In this document: positions 54,594-62,908 of the stretch, piece after piece | Layout of the letters: every line of letters begins with the position of its first letter | Position numbering within the stretch: the first letter of the stretch is position 1 | Assembly (NCBI GenBank): GCA_016776905.1 | Contig: JADHSM010000002.1 | Span: forward strand, 62,001 to 126,000 | Source of the DNA: Planctomycetota bacterium | Lineage (GTDB): Bacteria; Planctomycetota; UBA8108; UBA1146 | Direction of reading: 5' to 3' | DNA length: 64,000 bases | The notes under the pieces: model-generated | Databases searched by the model: none | What the model saw: the letters and a program-made list of their open reading frames with translations, nothing else | Told to the model about the DNA's origin: nothing | Translations under genes and position numbers: made by a program

Positions 54594-55829
54594 ATGGAAA
54601 CACTCCAAAGTTCAGACCCAGATATCGCTGCCATCGTGACTCGTGAAGAAGAGCGCCAGCGTCGAGAGATCAACCTCATCGCCAGTGAGAACATCGTCAG
54701 CGAGGCGGTGCTCACTGCCCAAGGATCGGTACTCACAAACAAGTACGCAGAGGGCTATCCCGGTCGTCGTTATTACGGAGGCTGCGAAGTTGTCGACGAA
54801 GCTGAAAATCTGGCACGTGATCGCGCCAAGGAGCTCTTTGGTGCGGATCATGCCAATGTTCAACCTCACTCCGGCACTCAGGCAAATATCGCCGCATACT
54901 CTGCATTGTTAAAACCAGGAGACAAAGTTCTCGCGATGGACCTCGCACACGGTGGACACCTTTCACACGGAGCGAAGGTCAGCCTTACCGGCAAGGTTTA
55001 CAACTTCTCTCATTATCCGGTGAATCCTGAATCGGAGATGATCGACCTCGATGAAGTCCTCAAGATCGCTCGGGAAGTCGAACCTCGATTGATCATCGCA
55101 GGAGCGAGCGCCTATCCCCGAATTATTGACTTCGAAGGATTCCGAAAAGTTGCCGACGAAGTCGGAGCAAAGTTGATGGTCGATATGGCCCATATTGCAG
55201 GCCTCGTGGCTGCTGGTGTTCACCCGAGCCCCATCCCTTATGCAGATGTTGTCACGACAACCACGCACAAAACACTCAGAGGACCCCGAAGTGGACTCAT
55301 TCTCTGTCGTAAAAAATGGGCGAAGAAAATTGATTCGGGTGTTTTCCCTGGTGATCAGGGAGGGCCCCTGATGCATCTCGTGGCGGCACGCGCCGTCTGT
55401 TTCCGTGAGGCGATGACTCCCGAGTTCAGAGAGTACGCCGGCGAGATCGTCAGTAACGCTCAAAAATTAGGCGATATCCTTTCAGCAGGAGGACTTCGCT
55501 TAGTCGCAGGTGGCACCGAGAATCATATGATCCTTGCGGACGTAAGATCCCTAGACCTCACGGGTGATATTGCCGAAAGAGCATTGGGTGCTGCAGGAAT
55601 TGTAGTCAATATGAACATGATTCCCCACGACCCCAATCCCCCACTGAGACCCAGCGGGATCCGCATCGGAACGCCGACGGTGACGAGCAGGGGTATGGGT
55701 AGTACAGAAATCACCCGCATCGGAGAATGGATTGTTGAGGTTCTTAAAGATCCTGAGAACCATTCTCGACATGAAGCCATCAGGGCAGAAGTCAGGGACA
55801 TGTGTGAGCAGTTCCCGACAAGAATCTGA
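54594..55829 (+). CDS. glyA: Serine hydroxymethyltransferase
   Basis: A 411-residue PLP enzyme interconverting serine and glycine with tetrahydrofolate. Signatures: [47 protein letters not shown] and the PLP-lysine segment [14 protein letters not shown]. Full length. The ATG at 54594 with AGAGAGG upstream is preferred to the GTG at 54576, which lies within the repeat array. It follows prfB on the same strand and may be cotranscribed with it. Confidence 0.96.
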   Translation: METLQSSDPDIAAIVTREEERQRREINLIASENIVSEAVLTAQGSVLTNKYAEGYPGRRYYGGCEVVDEAENLARDRAKELFGADHANVQPHSGTQANIAAYSALLKPGDKVLAMDLAHGGHLSHGAKVSLTGKVYNFSHYPVNPESEMIDLDEVLKIAREVEPRLIIAGASAYPRIIDFEGFRKVADEVGAKLMVDMAHIAGLVAAGVHPSPIPYADVVTTTTHKTLRGPRSGLILCRKKWAKKIDSGVFPGDQGGPLMHLVAARAVCFREAMTPEFREYAGEIVSNAQKLGDILSAGGLRLVAGGTENHMILADVRSLDLTGDIAERALGAAGIVVNMNMIPHDPNPPLRPSGIRIGTPTVTSRGMGSTEITRIGEWIVEVLKDPENHSRHEAIRAEVRDMCEQFPTRI

Positions 55830-55842
55830 TTCTAACGTTGGA

Positions 55843-55876
55843 ATGACCGATCAGATCTCATGACCGATCGGATCTC
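55843..55876. repeat. 17-bp tandem duplication between glyA and trpS
   Basis: ATGACCGATCAGATCTC at 55843-55859 is followed directly by ATGACCGATCGGATCTC, one base different. It lies between the convergent gene ends. Confidence 0.85.
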
Positions 55877-55915
55877 TCAGCGTCACGATCAAGGTCAGCG
55901 AAAGAACTGACCCTG

Positions 55916-56914
55916 TCAGGCATTTCTTGATCGGCTCCGAATCCCGAGTGCGTTGTGGACCGCTTCCATCGTCTCTTCGACGACGGGTCGGATCTTTCTC
56001 GCACCTTCGTGGAGAATCTCTTCCACTTTAACGGGGTTATTGACCAGTTCGGTCCTCCTTGTGCGAGCATCTGCGAAATGCTCCAGAATAGCCTCGTAGA
56101 GTTCCTGCTTGGCGTGCCCGTAACCGTATCCGATCCCCGAAGATCTCATCTTCTCAGCCATCTCTTCGACCTTTTCTTCGCTTGCAACGAGCTTGAAGAG
56201 ATCAACAATCGTATTGCCCTCGGGCTCCTTGGGATCATCGACACCTTGAGAATCGGTAATGATAGACATGACTTTCTTACGAAGTTTTTTCTCGGGTTCA
56301 AAGATTCCGAGATCATTCCCGTAAGACTTACTCATCTTTTGACCATCTATCCCTGGGACCTTTGCCGCACTTCCTTCCAGGATAAATGGCTCGGGCAGAG
56401 GAAAAACATCACCATAGAGCTGATTAAATTTTCCGGCGATATCTCTCGTCACTTCAACGTGCTGTTTTTGATCCTGCCCGACGGGCACTCTGTGAGATCG
56501 CACAATGAGAATATCTGCAGCCATAAGAACCGGATACGCGAAGAGTCCGTGATCAGCGGAAATCCCCTTTTCGACCTTATCTTTATAGGCATGACATCTC
56601 TCGAGAAGGCCCATCGGTGTCAGTGTCGATAAAATCCATGACAGTTCACAGACTTCAGGAACATCCTCTTGCCGGTAGATCAGCGCTTTTTCAGGATCCA
56701 GACCCAACGCTAAATAATCGCATGCCACACCAAAAATGTTTCCTGCAAGAACCTCAGGATCTTTCACCGACGTCAGAGCATGATATGTAGCAATGAAATA
56801 GTGTGCCCCACCCTCCTTTTGAAGGTCGATCCACTGCCTGACGGCACCGAAGTAGTTTCCGAGGTGTATTCCCGAACTGGTCGGAGTCAATCCTGACAGG
56901 GTTACCTGGCTCAT
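55916..56914 (-). CDS. trpS: Tryptophan-tRNA ligase
   Basis: A 332-residue class I synthetase charging tRNA-Trp. HIGH-type motif: TSSGIHLGNYFGAVRQW; KMSKS is present as GQKMSKSYGND; LMAADIL and VPVGQDQKQHVE are typical TrpRS core segments. Full length. The ATG at 56914 is preceded by AGGA at a somewhat long spacing. It is convergent with glyA and the only gene of its unit in this interval. Confidence 0.95.
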   Translation of the reverse strand: MSQVTLSGLTPTSSGIHLGNYFGAVRQWIDLQKEGGAHYFIATYHALTSVKDPEVLAGNIFGVACDYLALGLDPEKALIYRQEDVPEVCELSWILSTLTPMGLLERCHAYKDKVEKGISADHGLFAYPVLMAADILIVRSHRVPVGQDQKQHVEVTRDIAGKFNQLYGDVFPLPEPFILEGSAAKVPGIDGQKMSKSYGNDLGIFEPEKKLRKKVMSIITDSQGVDDPKEPEGNTIVDLFKLVASEEKVEEMAEKMRSSGIGYGYGHAKQELYEAILEHFADARTRRTELVNNPVKVEEILHEGARKIRPVVEETMEAVHNALGIRSRSRNA

Positions 56915-57092
56915 CGCGATATCCTGATCTTCTCGAGGAAATGTTCAACTCAAGGTCGTGACACGAACTCAGAGTACAGAAATCATCAGGAAACTCCATA
57001 ACGACCGTAAAACTTGTTCTCATGCCCCTGATTGAGCAGAATAGAGCCGGAAGCACCATTCATGTGGTATGCCCCTGATCGGAATGGGGTGA

Positions 57093-57118
57093 CGATATGG
57101 GGTCACGATATGGGGTCA
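57093..57118. repeat. 13-bp tandem duplication upstream of the DUF502 gene
   Basis: CGATATGGGGTCA occurs at 57093-57105 and again at 57106-57118, with a degenerate third unit (GGAATGGGGTGA) just before. It lies in the promoter/leader region between trpS and the DUF502 gene. Confidence 0.8.
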
Positions 57119-57182
57119 CTATGAAGTGATCGCCTCCCTCATGGGACTTTCGCAGGTTAGAGTGGCTTCAGGATTTGAGGAG

Positions 57183-58034
57183 ATGGCCTTGGCAAAACAA
57201 AAAAACAAAGTACGAGGAGGATTCACGCGTGCCTTTCTTACAGGGCTTGCGACTCTACTTCCTACTGTATTGACCATTATCATCATTACGATCGCTTACA
57301 ATTTCCTCGACGAAAAAATCGCTCAGCCCATCACTCAAATGATCCGCAAAGGTTTTTCTTCCCAGATTGCTCAAGAGTATTTCTGGAAAGGTACATTAAA
57401 CCTACAGGACTGGCAGCTCGATGAAGAGATCGACAGCAGTGGTTTGCCCGAGCGAGCAAACGATATTCCGCTCTCGATAAGAGTAGAAGAGATCAGTCCC
57501 ACTTGGATTGGTTTTATTCTAGCTATAGTTCTAGTTCTTGCTGTAGGAATTATCTTCCGAGGAGTTCTTGGACGCCAACTACTCCGGCTGATCGAAGGCC
57601 TCATCCGGAGAATCCCTTTCATAAAGGTGATTTATCCTTATGCCAAACAAGTCACAGAATTTTTCTTCGAGGAAAAAAACAAGATTGAATACGATACCGC
57701 TGTTGCAGTGGAATATCCCCGCAAAGGGATTTGGTCACTTGGATTTGTCACCAGTGGTGGATTCAGATCGATCCGAAATTTGACGAAGACTCCCATGGTC
57801 GCCATATTCATCCCCTCCAGCCCGACTCCCATCACCGGATACACCATCATGATCCCTCAAGATGAGACGATCCCCCTGGACTTGAGTGTCGACGAAGTGC
57901 TCAGATTCACCATTTCAGGGGGGGTCATCATCCCTCCGGGAGAAATTCCCAAGACTGCCATCTCTGAGGCAGTGAAAGGGCTTGAAGACGATTCAACCCC
58001 AACGAATTCAGATGATAATGCTCCGAAGGCTTGA
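57183..58034 (+). CDS. DUF502 family membrane protein
   Basis: About 283 residues with two membrane helices (about 17-37, [17 protein letters not shown]; and about 115-140, [18 protein letters not shown]). After the second come [28 protein letters not shown] and later [13 protein letters not shown], which are characteristic of DUF502 (LIV-related membrane proteins found in bacteria and plants, where the COV proteins belong). Function in bacteria is unknown. The frame is open from 57126; the ATG at 57183 is favoured because the basic N-terminus begins there. Confidence 0.85.
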   Translation: MALAKQKNKVRGGFTRAFLTGLATLLPTVLTIIIITIAYNFLDEKIAQPITQMIRKGFSSQIAQEYFWKGTLNLQDWQLDEEIDSSGLPERANDIPLSIRVEEISPTWIGFILAIVLVLAVGIIFRGVLGRQLLRLIEGLIRRIPFIKVIYPYAKQVTEFFFEEKNKIEYDTAVAVEYPRKGIWSLGFVTSGGFRSIRNLTKTPMVAIFIPSSPTPITGYTIMIPQDETIPLDLSVDEVLRFTISGGVIIPPGEIPKTAISEAVKGLEDDSTPTNSDDNAPKA

Positions 58035-58089
58035 CGAGAGAAACTTCCCGACTAGCATCGGTAATCTAACCAAAAGTTTGATTGTAAGT

Positions 58090-58166
58090 CGGGCCGTAGC
58101 ACAGTTTGGTAGTGCGCCACGCTGGGGGTGTGGAGGTCGGAGGTTCGAATCCTCTCGGCCCGACCA
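58090..58166 (+). tRNA. tRNA-Pro (GGG)
   Basis: A 77-base cloverleaf with encoded CCA; the acceptor stem CGGGCCG/CGGCCCG is perfect, the anticodon loop reads CTGGGGG (GGG) and the T arm has GGTTCGAATC. It lies in the 55 bases after the DUF502 stop and 33 bases before the kinase start. Confidence 0.95.
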
Positions 58167-58199
58167 TTCATTTCATTTATCTTGGTGGAGCGTCAACAC

Positions 58200-59096
58200 G
58201 TGAGCGCAAATCCCACCCCGGAAAATTTCCAATCTAAACATCCCAAACCTGAAAATTTTCAATCCGAAAATAACTCTTCTGACATTCCAAACCGAGATAC
58301 CGGGGTGTCCCCTAGGCCACTCCGTCAAACTCGTCATGGACAACGTCTTGTGATGTTCTATCCGGAATCAGAAACTTTGGTCATCGAAACAGGGTTTCAA
58401 GACGGTCACCCAAAAGTGCGACAGCATTCAAGTCTTCCTGGACGAACAGATCATCCTGTTTACGAGATGGGTCCAAACCTAAAAGTGATGTGGAAGTCAT
58501 GCTTGAGAGGCGGTTGGCTCTCTCTCTTTAACCGTCGCACATATTTTGGAACAAAAAGATTTCGACGAGAAATTGAATCTTCAGATCTTCTTCGACGACA
58601 TCAGATTCCAACTTCCCATATCCACGCCATCTCATTGACTCCTGGATTACTGGGATACCGAGTTGAAATGCTCATTCAATTAGAGCCGGGTGTCTGCTCG
58701 GTTCAGGAACTTCTGGAGGATTCCTCCGGTGAACATATGGAATCGGATCGCGTCGCTGCCATCGCTCGACAGATTCATGCATTCCATGAACTCGGTTTCC
58801 TTCACGGGGATCTGAATTTAATGAACATCCTAGTGAATAAATCAGCACATTCTCCTACTCAGGTACTACTTGTCGATCTCGACCCAGGAGGTTTGAGTCC
58901 GGGAGTGGATCGTATTTCCAATCTTGCTCGCCTATGTCGCTCCTATGCCAAAGTTCTCTCTAAAGGAGGCACAGCTCTCGCCAGTGGAGATCGTTTTAGA
59001 TTCCTCTATCACGCCACAGGTGGAAACAAATCCTTACTCAGGAAAGCGATCGCTCGGTGCATATCGAAGGTTCCTGAGAAAGAGCGATGCAGATGA
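58200..59096 (+). CDS. Kdo/WaaP-type lipopolysaccharide kinase
   Basis: About 298 residues from the GTG at 58200 (GGTGGAG upstream; the open frame extends through the tRNA but that part is not credible). The protein-kinase-like fold of the LPS core kinase family (KdkA/WaaP/InaA) is shown by ARQIHAFHELGFLHGDLNLMNILV, containing catalytic HGD, and by VLLVDLDPGG with the metal-binding Asp. It would phosphorylate a lipid A-core sugar at the inner membrane. The N-terminus carries a near-duplicated PENFQS segment. Its stop overlaps the MqnA start. Confidence 0.78.
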   Translation: MSANPTPENFQSKHPKPENFQSENNSSDIPNRDTGVSPRPLRQTRHGQRLVMFYPESETLVIETGFQDGHPKVRQHSSLPGRTDHPVYEMGPNLKVMWKSCLRGGWLSLFNRRTYFGTKRFRREIESSDLLRRHQIPTSHIHAISLTPGLLGYRVEMLIQLEPGVCSVQELLEDSSGEHMESDRVAAIARQIHAFHELGFLHGDLNLMNILVNKSAHSPTQVLLVDLDPGGLSPGVDRISNLARLCRSYAKVLSKGGTALASGDRFRFLYHATGGNKSLLRKAIARCISKVPEKERCR

Positions 59097-59908
59097 TTCC
59101 AAAAATCGGCTCTATTAACTTTCTCAATGCTGACCCCCTTTGCAAAGAACTCGGGGCGGTCGAGAACCGCTGGGAAATCATTGAATCACTACCGAGCGAA
59201 CTCGCTGCTGCATTACGCAAGGGAGATCTGGACATCGCACTTGTCCCGCAAGTAGAAGCTTGCCTAAAACCTTCATACAGAATCATTCCCGGATTTTGCA
59301 TCTCGTGCGATGGCGCCGTCGGATCTATTTTGCTTTTCGGTGATCAACCATGGGAAGAGATTCGACGAGTGGCAGTCGACAGAGCGAGTAATTCTTCTCT
59401 GGCTCTGCTATCAGTTCTCAGGCACCTCGATGGACTCCCCCCCCTAGAGATTGAGGAAGGTCCCTCAGATCTTTCAAAGTTGAAGGGTCCAAACCCCGCA
59501 GATGCCGTTCTTCTCATCGGCGATGCCGCTCTGAGGTATGCGAAAAAAGATCTCCAGCAATACGACCTCGGTTCGATGTGGAAGAGTCGAACAGGCCTTC
59601 CTTTTGTCTTCGCTGTATGGCTGGCAAATTCCGATCTCCCCGAATGGGTGATCAGTTCGATCAAGAATTCTGCACTCAGAGGTCTTTCTCGACGTCGTGA
59701 ATGGGCCGAACACTTTTGCCGCCAACATTCTGGAGTCCTCGACGTGGAGCAAGCTCTTCATTACCTTGAATACAACATTCGATATGAACTCGGCGACTCC
59801 CAAATCGAAGCACTGGTTTATTTCCACAAACTTCGCTGTGAGCTAGATTCCTCACTGGACACCTCATGGGTTCCCAAGTTTTTCGATTTGAAGGGGCAAT
59901 CATCATGA
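59087..59908 (+). CDS. mqnA: Chorismate dehydratase MqnA (futalosine menaquinone pathway)
   Basis: A 273-residue periplasmic-binding-protein-fold enzyme that dehydrates chorismate to 3-enolpyruvylbenzoate, the first step of the futalosine route to menaquinone. Visible: IGSINFLNADPL, DIALVPQVE, CISCDGAVGSILLF, VLLIGDAALRY and GLPFVFAVW, all family hallmarks. It overlaps the kinase gene by ten bases and the GT2 gene by four (ATGA). A second ATG lies at 59093. It suggests that the host makes menaquinone by this route. Confidence 0.92.
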   Translation: MQMIPKIGSINFLNADPLCKELGAVENRWEIIESLPSELAAALRKGDLDIALVPQVEACLKPSYRIIPGFCISCDGAVGSILLFGDQPWEEIRRVAVDRASNSSLALLSVLRHLDGLPPLEIEEGPSDLSKLKGPNPADAVLLIGDAALRYAKKDLQQYDLGSMWKSRTGLPFVFAVWLANSDLPEWVISSIKNSALRGLSRRREWAEHFCRQHSGVLDVEQALHYLEYNIRYELGDSQIEALVYFHKLRCELDSSLDTSWVPKFFDLKGQSS

Positions 59909-60768
59909 TCGATATCACAGCGACGATTATCACCTTCAATGAAGAACAGAACATTCGTGCCTGTCTGGAATCCTTAAAGTGGGTTCCCAACATCGTTGTC
60001 GTGGATTCCGGATCGACAGACAAAACTGTAGAGATCGCAAAAGAGTATACGGACCGAGTCTTTGTAACGGACTGGCCTGGCCATGTAGAACAAAAGAACA
60101 GAGCCATAGATTTCGCACCCACTGAATGGATCATTTCATTAGATGCGGACGAACGAGTCACAGAAGAACTGAGAGAACAACTTCTGGAACATCTCGCTCA
60201 AACTCCAAAAGTTTCTGGATTCTCGATGCCACGTCTGACCTGGCATCTTGGTCGCTGGATTCGACACGGGGGCTGGTACCCCGACAGAAAGATTAGAGTT
60301 TTTGATCGAAGATTAGCTCGTTGGGCTGGCGTGAATCCACATGACAGAATTGAGATCAAAGGTCCAACCATTGCTCTGAGTGGAGATCTCCTCCATTACT
60401 CCTTCCGAGACCTGCACCATCATCTTGAAGGCATGGATTTCTTCACTGGAATTTCTGGGCGGGAAATGGAACTTCGAAATGAGAGAAGCCCCCTTGTCGG
60501 CATGCTGATCAGAGCACCCTGGATGTTCTTCAGGATGTACATATTGAGACAAGGTTTCCGAGATGGATTTGCCGGGTTCGTATTGGCCGGAATAGGAATG
60601 CTATATGTATTCCTGAAGTACGCCTGTTATTGGGAACGACGACAATTGAGATCGAGAGGGATCGATCCCGACGAACTTCCTCGTCATCACAGAGGTCCTG
60701 AGTGGCGTCCCCCTAGAAAAGCCCCAGAGGTTGAAATGGGAAGCGACGAAGAGGGAGCCAAGATTTGA
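59905..60768 (+). CDS. Family 2 glycosyltransferase (WaaE/KdtX-like)
   Basis: A 287-residue GT2 enzyme from the ATG at 59905. Signatures: ATIITFNEEQNIRACLESL, VVVDSGSTDKTVEIA, WIISLDADERV (DxD), and RKIRVFDRRLARW. The C-terminal hydrophobic stretch (AGFVLAGIGMLYVFLKYA) anchors it in the membrane. This set resembles LPS core beta-1,4-glucosyltransferases WaaE/KdtX. It overlaps mqnA (ATGA) and the next GT gene, so all four genes form one operon. Confidence 0.88.
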   Translation: MIDITATIITFNEEQNIRACLESLKWVPNIVVVDSGSTDKTVEIAKEYTDRVFVTDWPGHVEQKNRAIDFAPTEWIISLDADERVTEELREQLLEHLAQTPKVSGFSMPRLTWHLGRWIRHGGWYPDRKIRVFDRRLARWAGVNPHDRIEIKGPTIALSGDLLHYSFRDLHHHLEGMDFFTGISGREMELRNERSPLVGMLIRAPWMFFRMYILRQGFRDGFAGFVLAGIGMLYVFLKYACYWERRQLRSRGIDPDELPRHHRGPEWRPPRKAPEVEMGSDEEGAKI

Positions 60769-61862
60769 AAATCTTCCATCTCTTCGCAAATCATAAGTTC
60801 ACCGGTCCTGCGGACCCTGCCCTTCTCCTTGCTACTGCTCAAAAAGATGCCGGTCACGAAGTCACTTTCATTCCCAGCACGATTTCTGGTAGCGATACCA
60901 ATGCTGTTCTCGAAATCGCCATCGAGAGAGGACTCGATACTCGACAAGGCCTCAGACTCTCGAAGCATTTCCACTGGAAAAATACACTTCGAGACATTGG
61001 AAAACTGAGATCATGGCTAAAAGAAGATTCTCCCCAAGTGATTCACTGTCATTTAAAAGGTGATCATCTCGTCGCGAGTATCGCCAAAGGATCAAGGCCA
61101 GGAGTACTCGTAAAAAGTCAGTACGATCTGAATCCTCCCGATGATTTCCGCGGCAGACTCTGTCGCCGTAATACAGATCTCTGGATCGCCCCCACCTCCA
61201 AATCTAGAGACCGATTGATCGAATGGCAGGTCCCGGCAGAGCAAACCATGGAAATGCCACCTCCTACGGACATCGATCGATTCAGACCTTCCGACTCTGG
61301 AAAAGACCCGTCTCCGGCAACAGATGTGATGAGGGTGGGCGTCGTCGCTCGAATGCAAAGACATCGAAGATTCCCCGAATTGATCGAGGCTTTCTCCAAG
61401 GCTGCCAAAACCGATTCACGCTTGGTTCTCGAAATCTTAGGCAGAGGTACTCATAAGGAAGAGGTGGCAGAAAAGCCCGCAGCAGCGAGTGGCTTAGGCG
61501 AGCGTATTCGATTCCCTGGTTACATAGATCCTTCCAGCTACCCGGAGAGATTACGCCAATTTGATATGCTCGTGTTTCTGGTTCCCGGTTCGGATGGAAC
61601 CTGCCGGGCAGCGAGAGAAGCATTAGCTTCTGGAGTTCCAGTCATCACCAGTAAAAGAGGACTCCTTCCTGAACTGATCCCCTCAGACTCAGGAATCCAC
61701 CTCCCGACAGAATCCACTGAAGATCTGTGCTCTGCGATCCTTCGATTGTCGAATGAGCCCCAAATGCGAAGAAGTATGGCCAAAAATGCACGAAATTTCG
61801 CAACCCAACAACTGGACGTAAATCGTCATATCAACACTCTAGATGGCCATTTAGAGCAATAG
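60765..61862 (+). CDS. Family 4 (GT-B) glycosyltransferase
   Basis: A 365-residue GT-B enzyme. The N-terminal domain begins MKIFHLFANHKFTGPADPAL; the C-terminal donor domain contains RVGVVARMQRHRRFPELIEAF, LEILGRG, ERIRFPGYI, and the E-x7-E region ARCAREALASG-like sequence (CRAAREALASGVPVITSK). It probably extends LPS or another surface glycan. It starts at TTG within the stop of the GT2 gene (TTGA overlap). It is the last gene of the operon; no terminator was recognised. Confidence 0.87.
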   Translation: MKIFHLFANHKFTGPADPALLLATAQKDAGHEVTFIPSTISGSDTNAVLEIAIERGLDTRQGLRLSKHFHWKNTLRDIGKLRSWLKEDSPQVIHCHLKGDHLVASIAKGSRPGVLVKSQYDLNPPDDFRGRLCRRNTDLWIAPTSKSRDRLIEWQVPAEQTMEMPPPTDIDRFRPSDSGKDPSPATDVMRVGVVARMQRHRRFPELIEAFSKAAKTDSRLVLEILGRGTHKEEVAEKPAAASGLGERIRFPGYIDPSSYPERLRQFDMLVFLVPGSDGTCRAAREALASGVPVITSKRGLLPELIPSDSGIHLPTESTEDLCSAILRLSNEPQMRRSMAKNARNFATQQLDVNRHINTLDGHLEQ

Positions 61863-62020
61863 AGTTCTCTTTCCAAAGAGCTCGTTTTCAAGAATTTAAA
61901 AATTAAAACTTCAGTCTCCCCCCGTTCTTTGCCGACAAACTCATTGGGCACGGATGGACCGTCCCCATGGGCCAAGGCCCGTAAGAAGGGCCCGTGGGCC
62001 ACCAACCGAAAGGGTTTGAG

Positions 62021-62593
62021 ATGAACAACATTGCTAATGGTCAGAATGTGACCACAAACGTGAATAGTGTGATTTTCCCGACGGCACGCGTCGTCAGTGG
62101 TCTTTTGGGCTTTTATGCCTTGTGCACAATTGCTACGAACTACTCCATTGCAACCAACTTCGACGTCAACGTCTTCGCTGGTATGGTTGCCACAGCTTTA
62201 GTCACCTGCTTCGCAGTGTGCACTGCCAGTATGTGGAAAAATGGATTCCAGGTCTTTTCAGGAAACGTAGATAACATCTCCGAAGCAGGAACCTTTTGGT
62301 CAAATCTTGCAACCGGTTTTGTGATCTCATGTGTCGTGTTTACCGCGGGGGCCTTCTTTGCCAGTGCCGGTAGCACCAACATTGTGAACGCCCTTGCTCC
62401 GGCTTTCTTCCCCTTCTTCATCGGTCTTTGTGCTTACTACAGTTGCAAAACTGTGTCTTCAGCTTGCGCCACAACTGCTGTTGCTTGGGTCAATGCGAGT
62501 GCCATCAGAAATAACGTGAGTGGTATTGCTACCTCAGTCGTAAATGACATGAATGTCACAAACGACTCGAAAGCCGCTTCATACACTTCCTGA
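62021..62593 (+). CDS. Four-helix membrane protein of unknown family
   Basis: About 190 residues from the ATG at 62021 (AAAGGGTTTGAG upstream). Four hydrophobic segments lie at about 20-40, 50-70, 95-116 and 120-142; both termini are Asn/Thr/Ser-rich, and the C-terminal 45 residues are polar. Cys residues recur in the helices (CTIATNY, CFAVCTAS, CVVFTAG, CAYYSCKTVSSAC). No family recognised. The leader (61940-62020) contains GGGCC-type inverted repeats. A strong terminator follows, so it is a single-gene unit. Confidence 0.65.
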   Translation: MNNIANGQNVTTNVNSVIFPTARVVSGLLGFYALCTIATNYSIATNFDVNVFAGMVATALVTCFAVCTASMWKNGFQVFSGNVDNISEAGTFWSNLATGFVISCVVFTAGAFFASAGSTNIVNALAPAFFPFFIGLCAYYSCKTVSSACATTAVAWVNASAIRNNVSGIATSVVNDMNVTNDSKAASYTS

Positions 62594-62621
62594 ATTCGGT
62601 AATAATTACATACGTAAGTAT

Positions 62622-62664
62622 TAAGCCCGTGCACCTTTATCTGGTGCACGGGCTTGTTTTTTTT
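62622..62664 (+). terminator. Rho-independent terminator after the four-helix protein
   Basis: AAGCCCGTGCAC pairs perfectly with GTGCACGGGCTT, followed by a run of T. Confidence 0.93.
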
Positions 62665-62908
62665 GCCCCTATGAATACCTAGTGCTCCTATTCATCGAAC
62701 AATATCGCTGGTGAATATTGAGTTAACAACGCTTGTACACGGCAGTTTGTAATCATATTCTTGTGGGGTATTCAGTTTATTTATCCACCATCCGTTTTGG
62801 TGGTCATGTTTTTGATTAATGCCTTTAGGAGGTGTGTCCCCCGCACTGAAAGTGCGAGTGGGTTCTTCCTGGGGTCCTTTGACTCTCTTATTTCAACCGG
62901 GAGAAAGT
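62665..62908. other. Leader/promoter region of the FG-GAP gene
   Basis: About 245 bases; an AT-rich left part suits a promoter. At 62842-62856 CGCAC and GTGCG form a hairpin with a TGAAA loop, and surrounding CCCC/GGGG tracts could extend it, suggesting a structured 5' leader. It does not match a riboswitch I can name. Confidence 0.4.

Noticed and set aside
58128-58199. Upstream extension of the WaaP-like kinase through the tRNA-Pro gene
   Set aside because: The first 24 codons lie partly within the tRNA; the GTG at 58200 with its own ribosome site is the sensible start.
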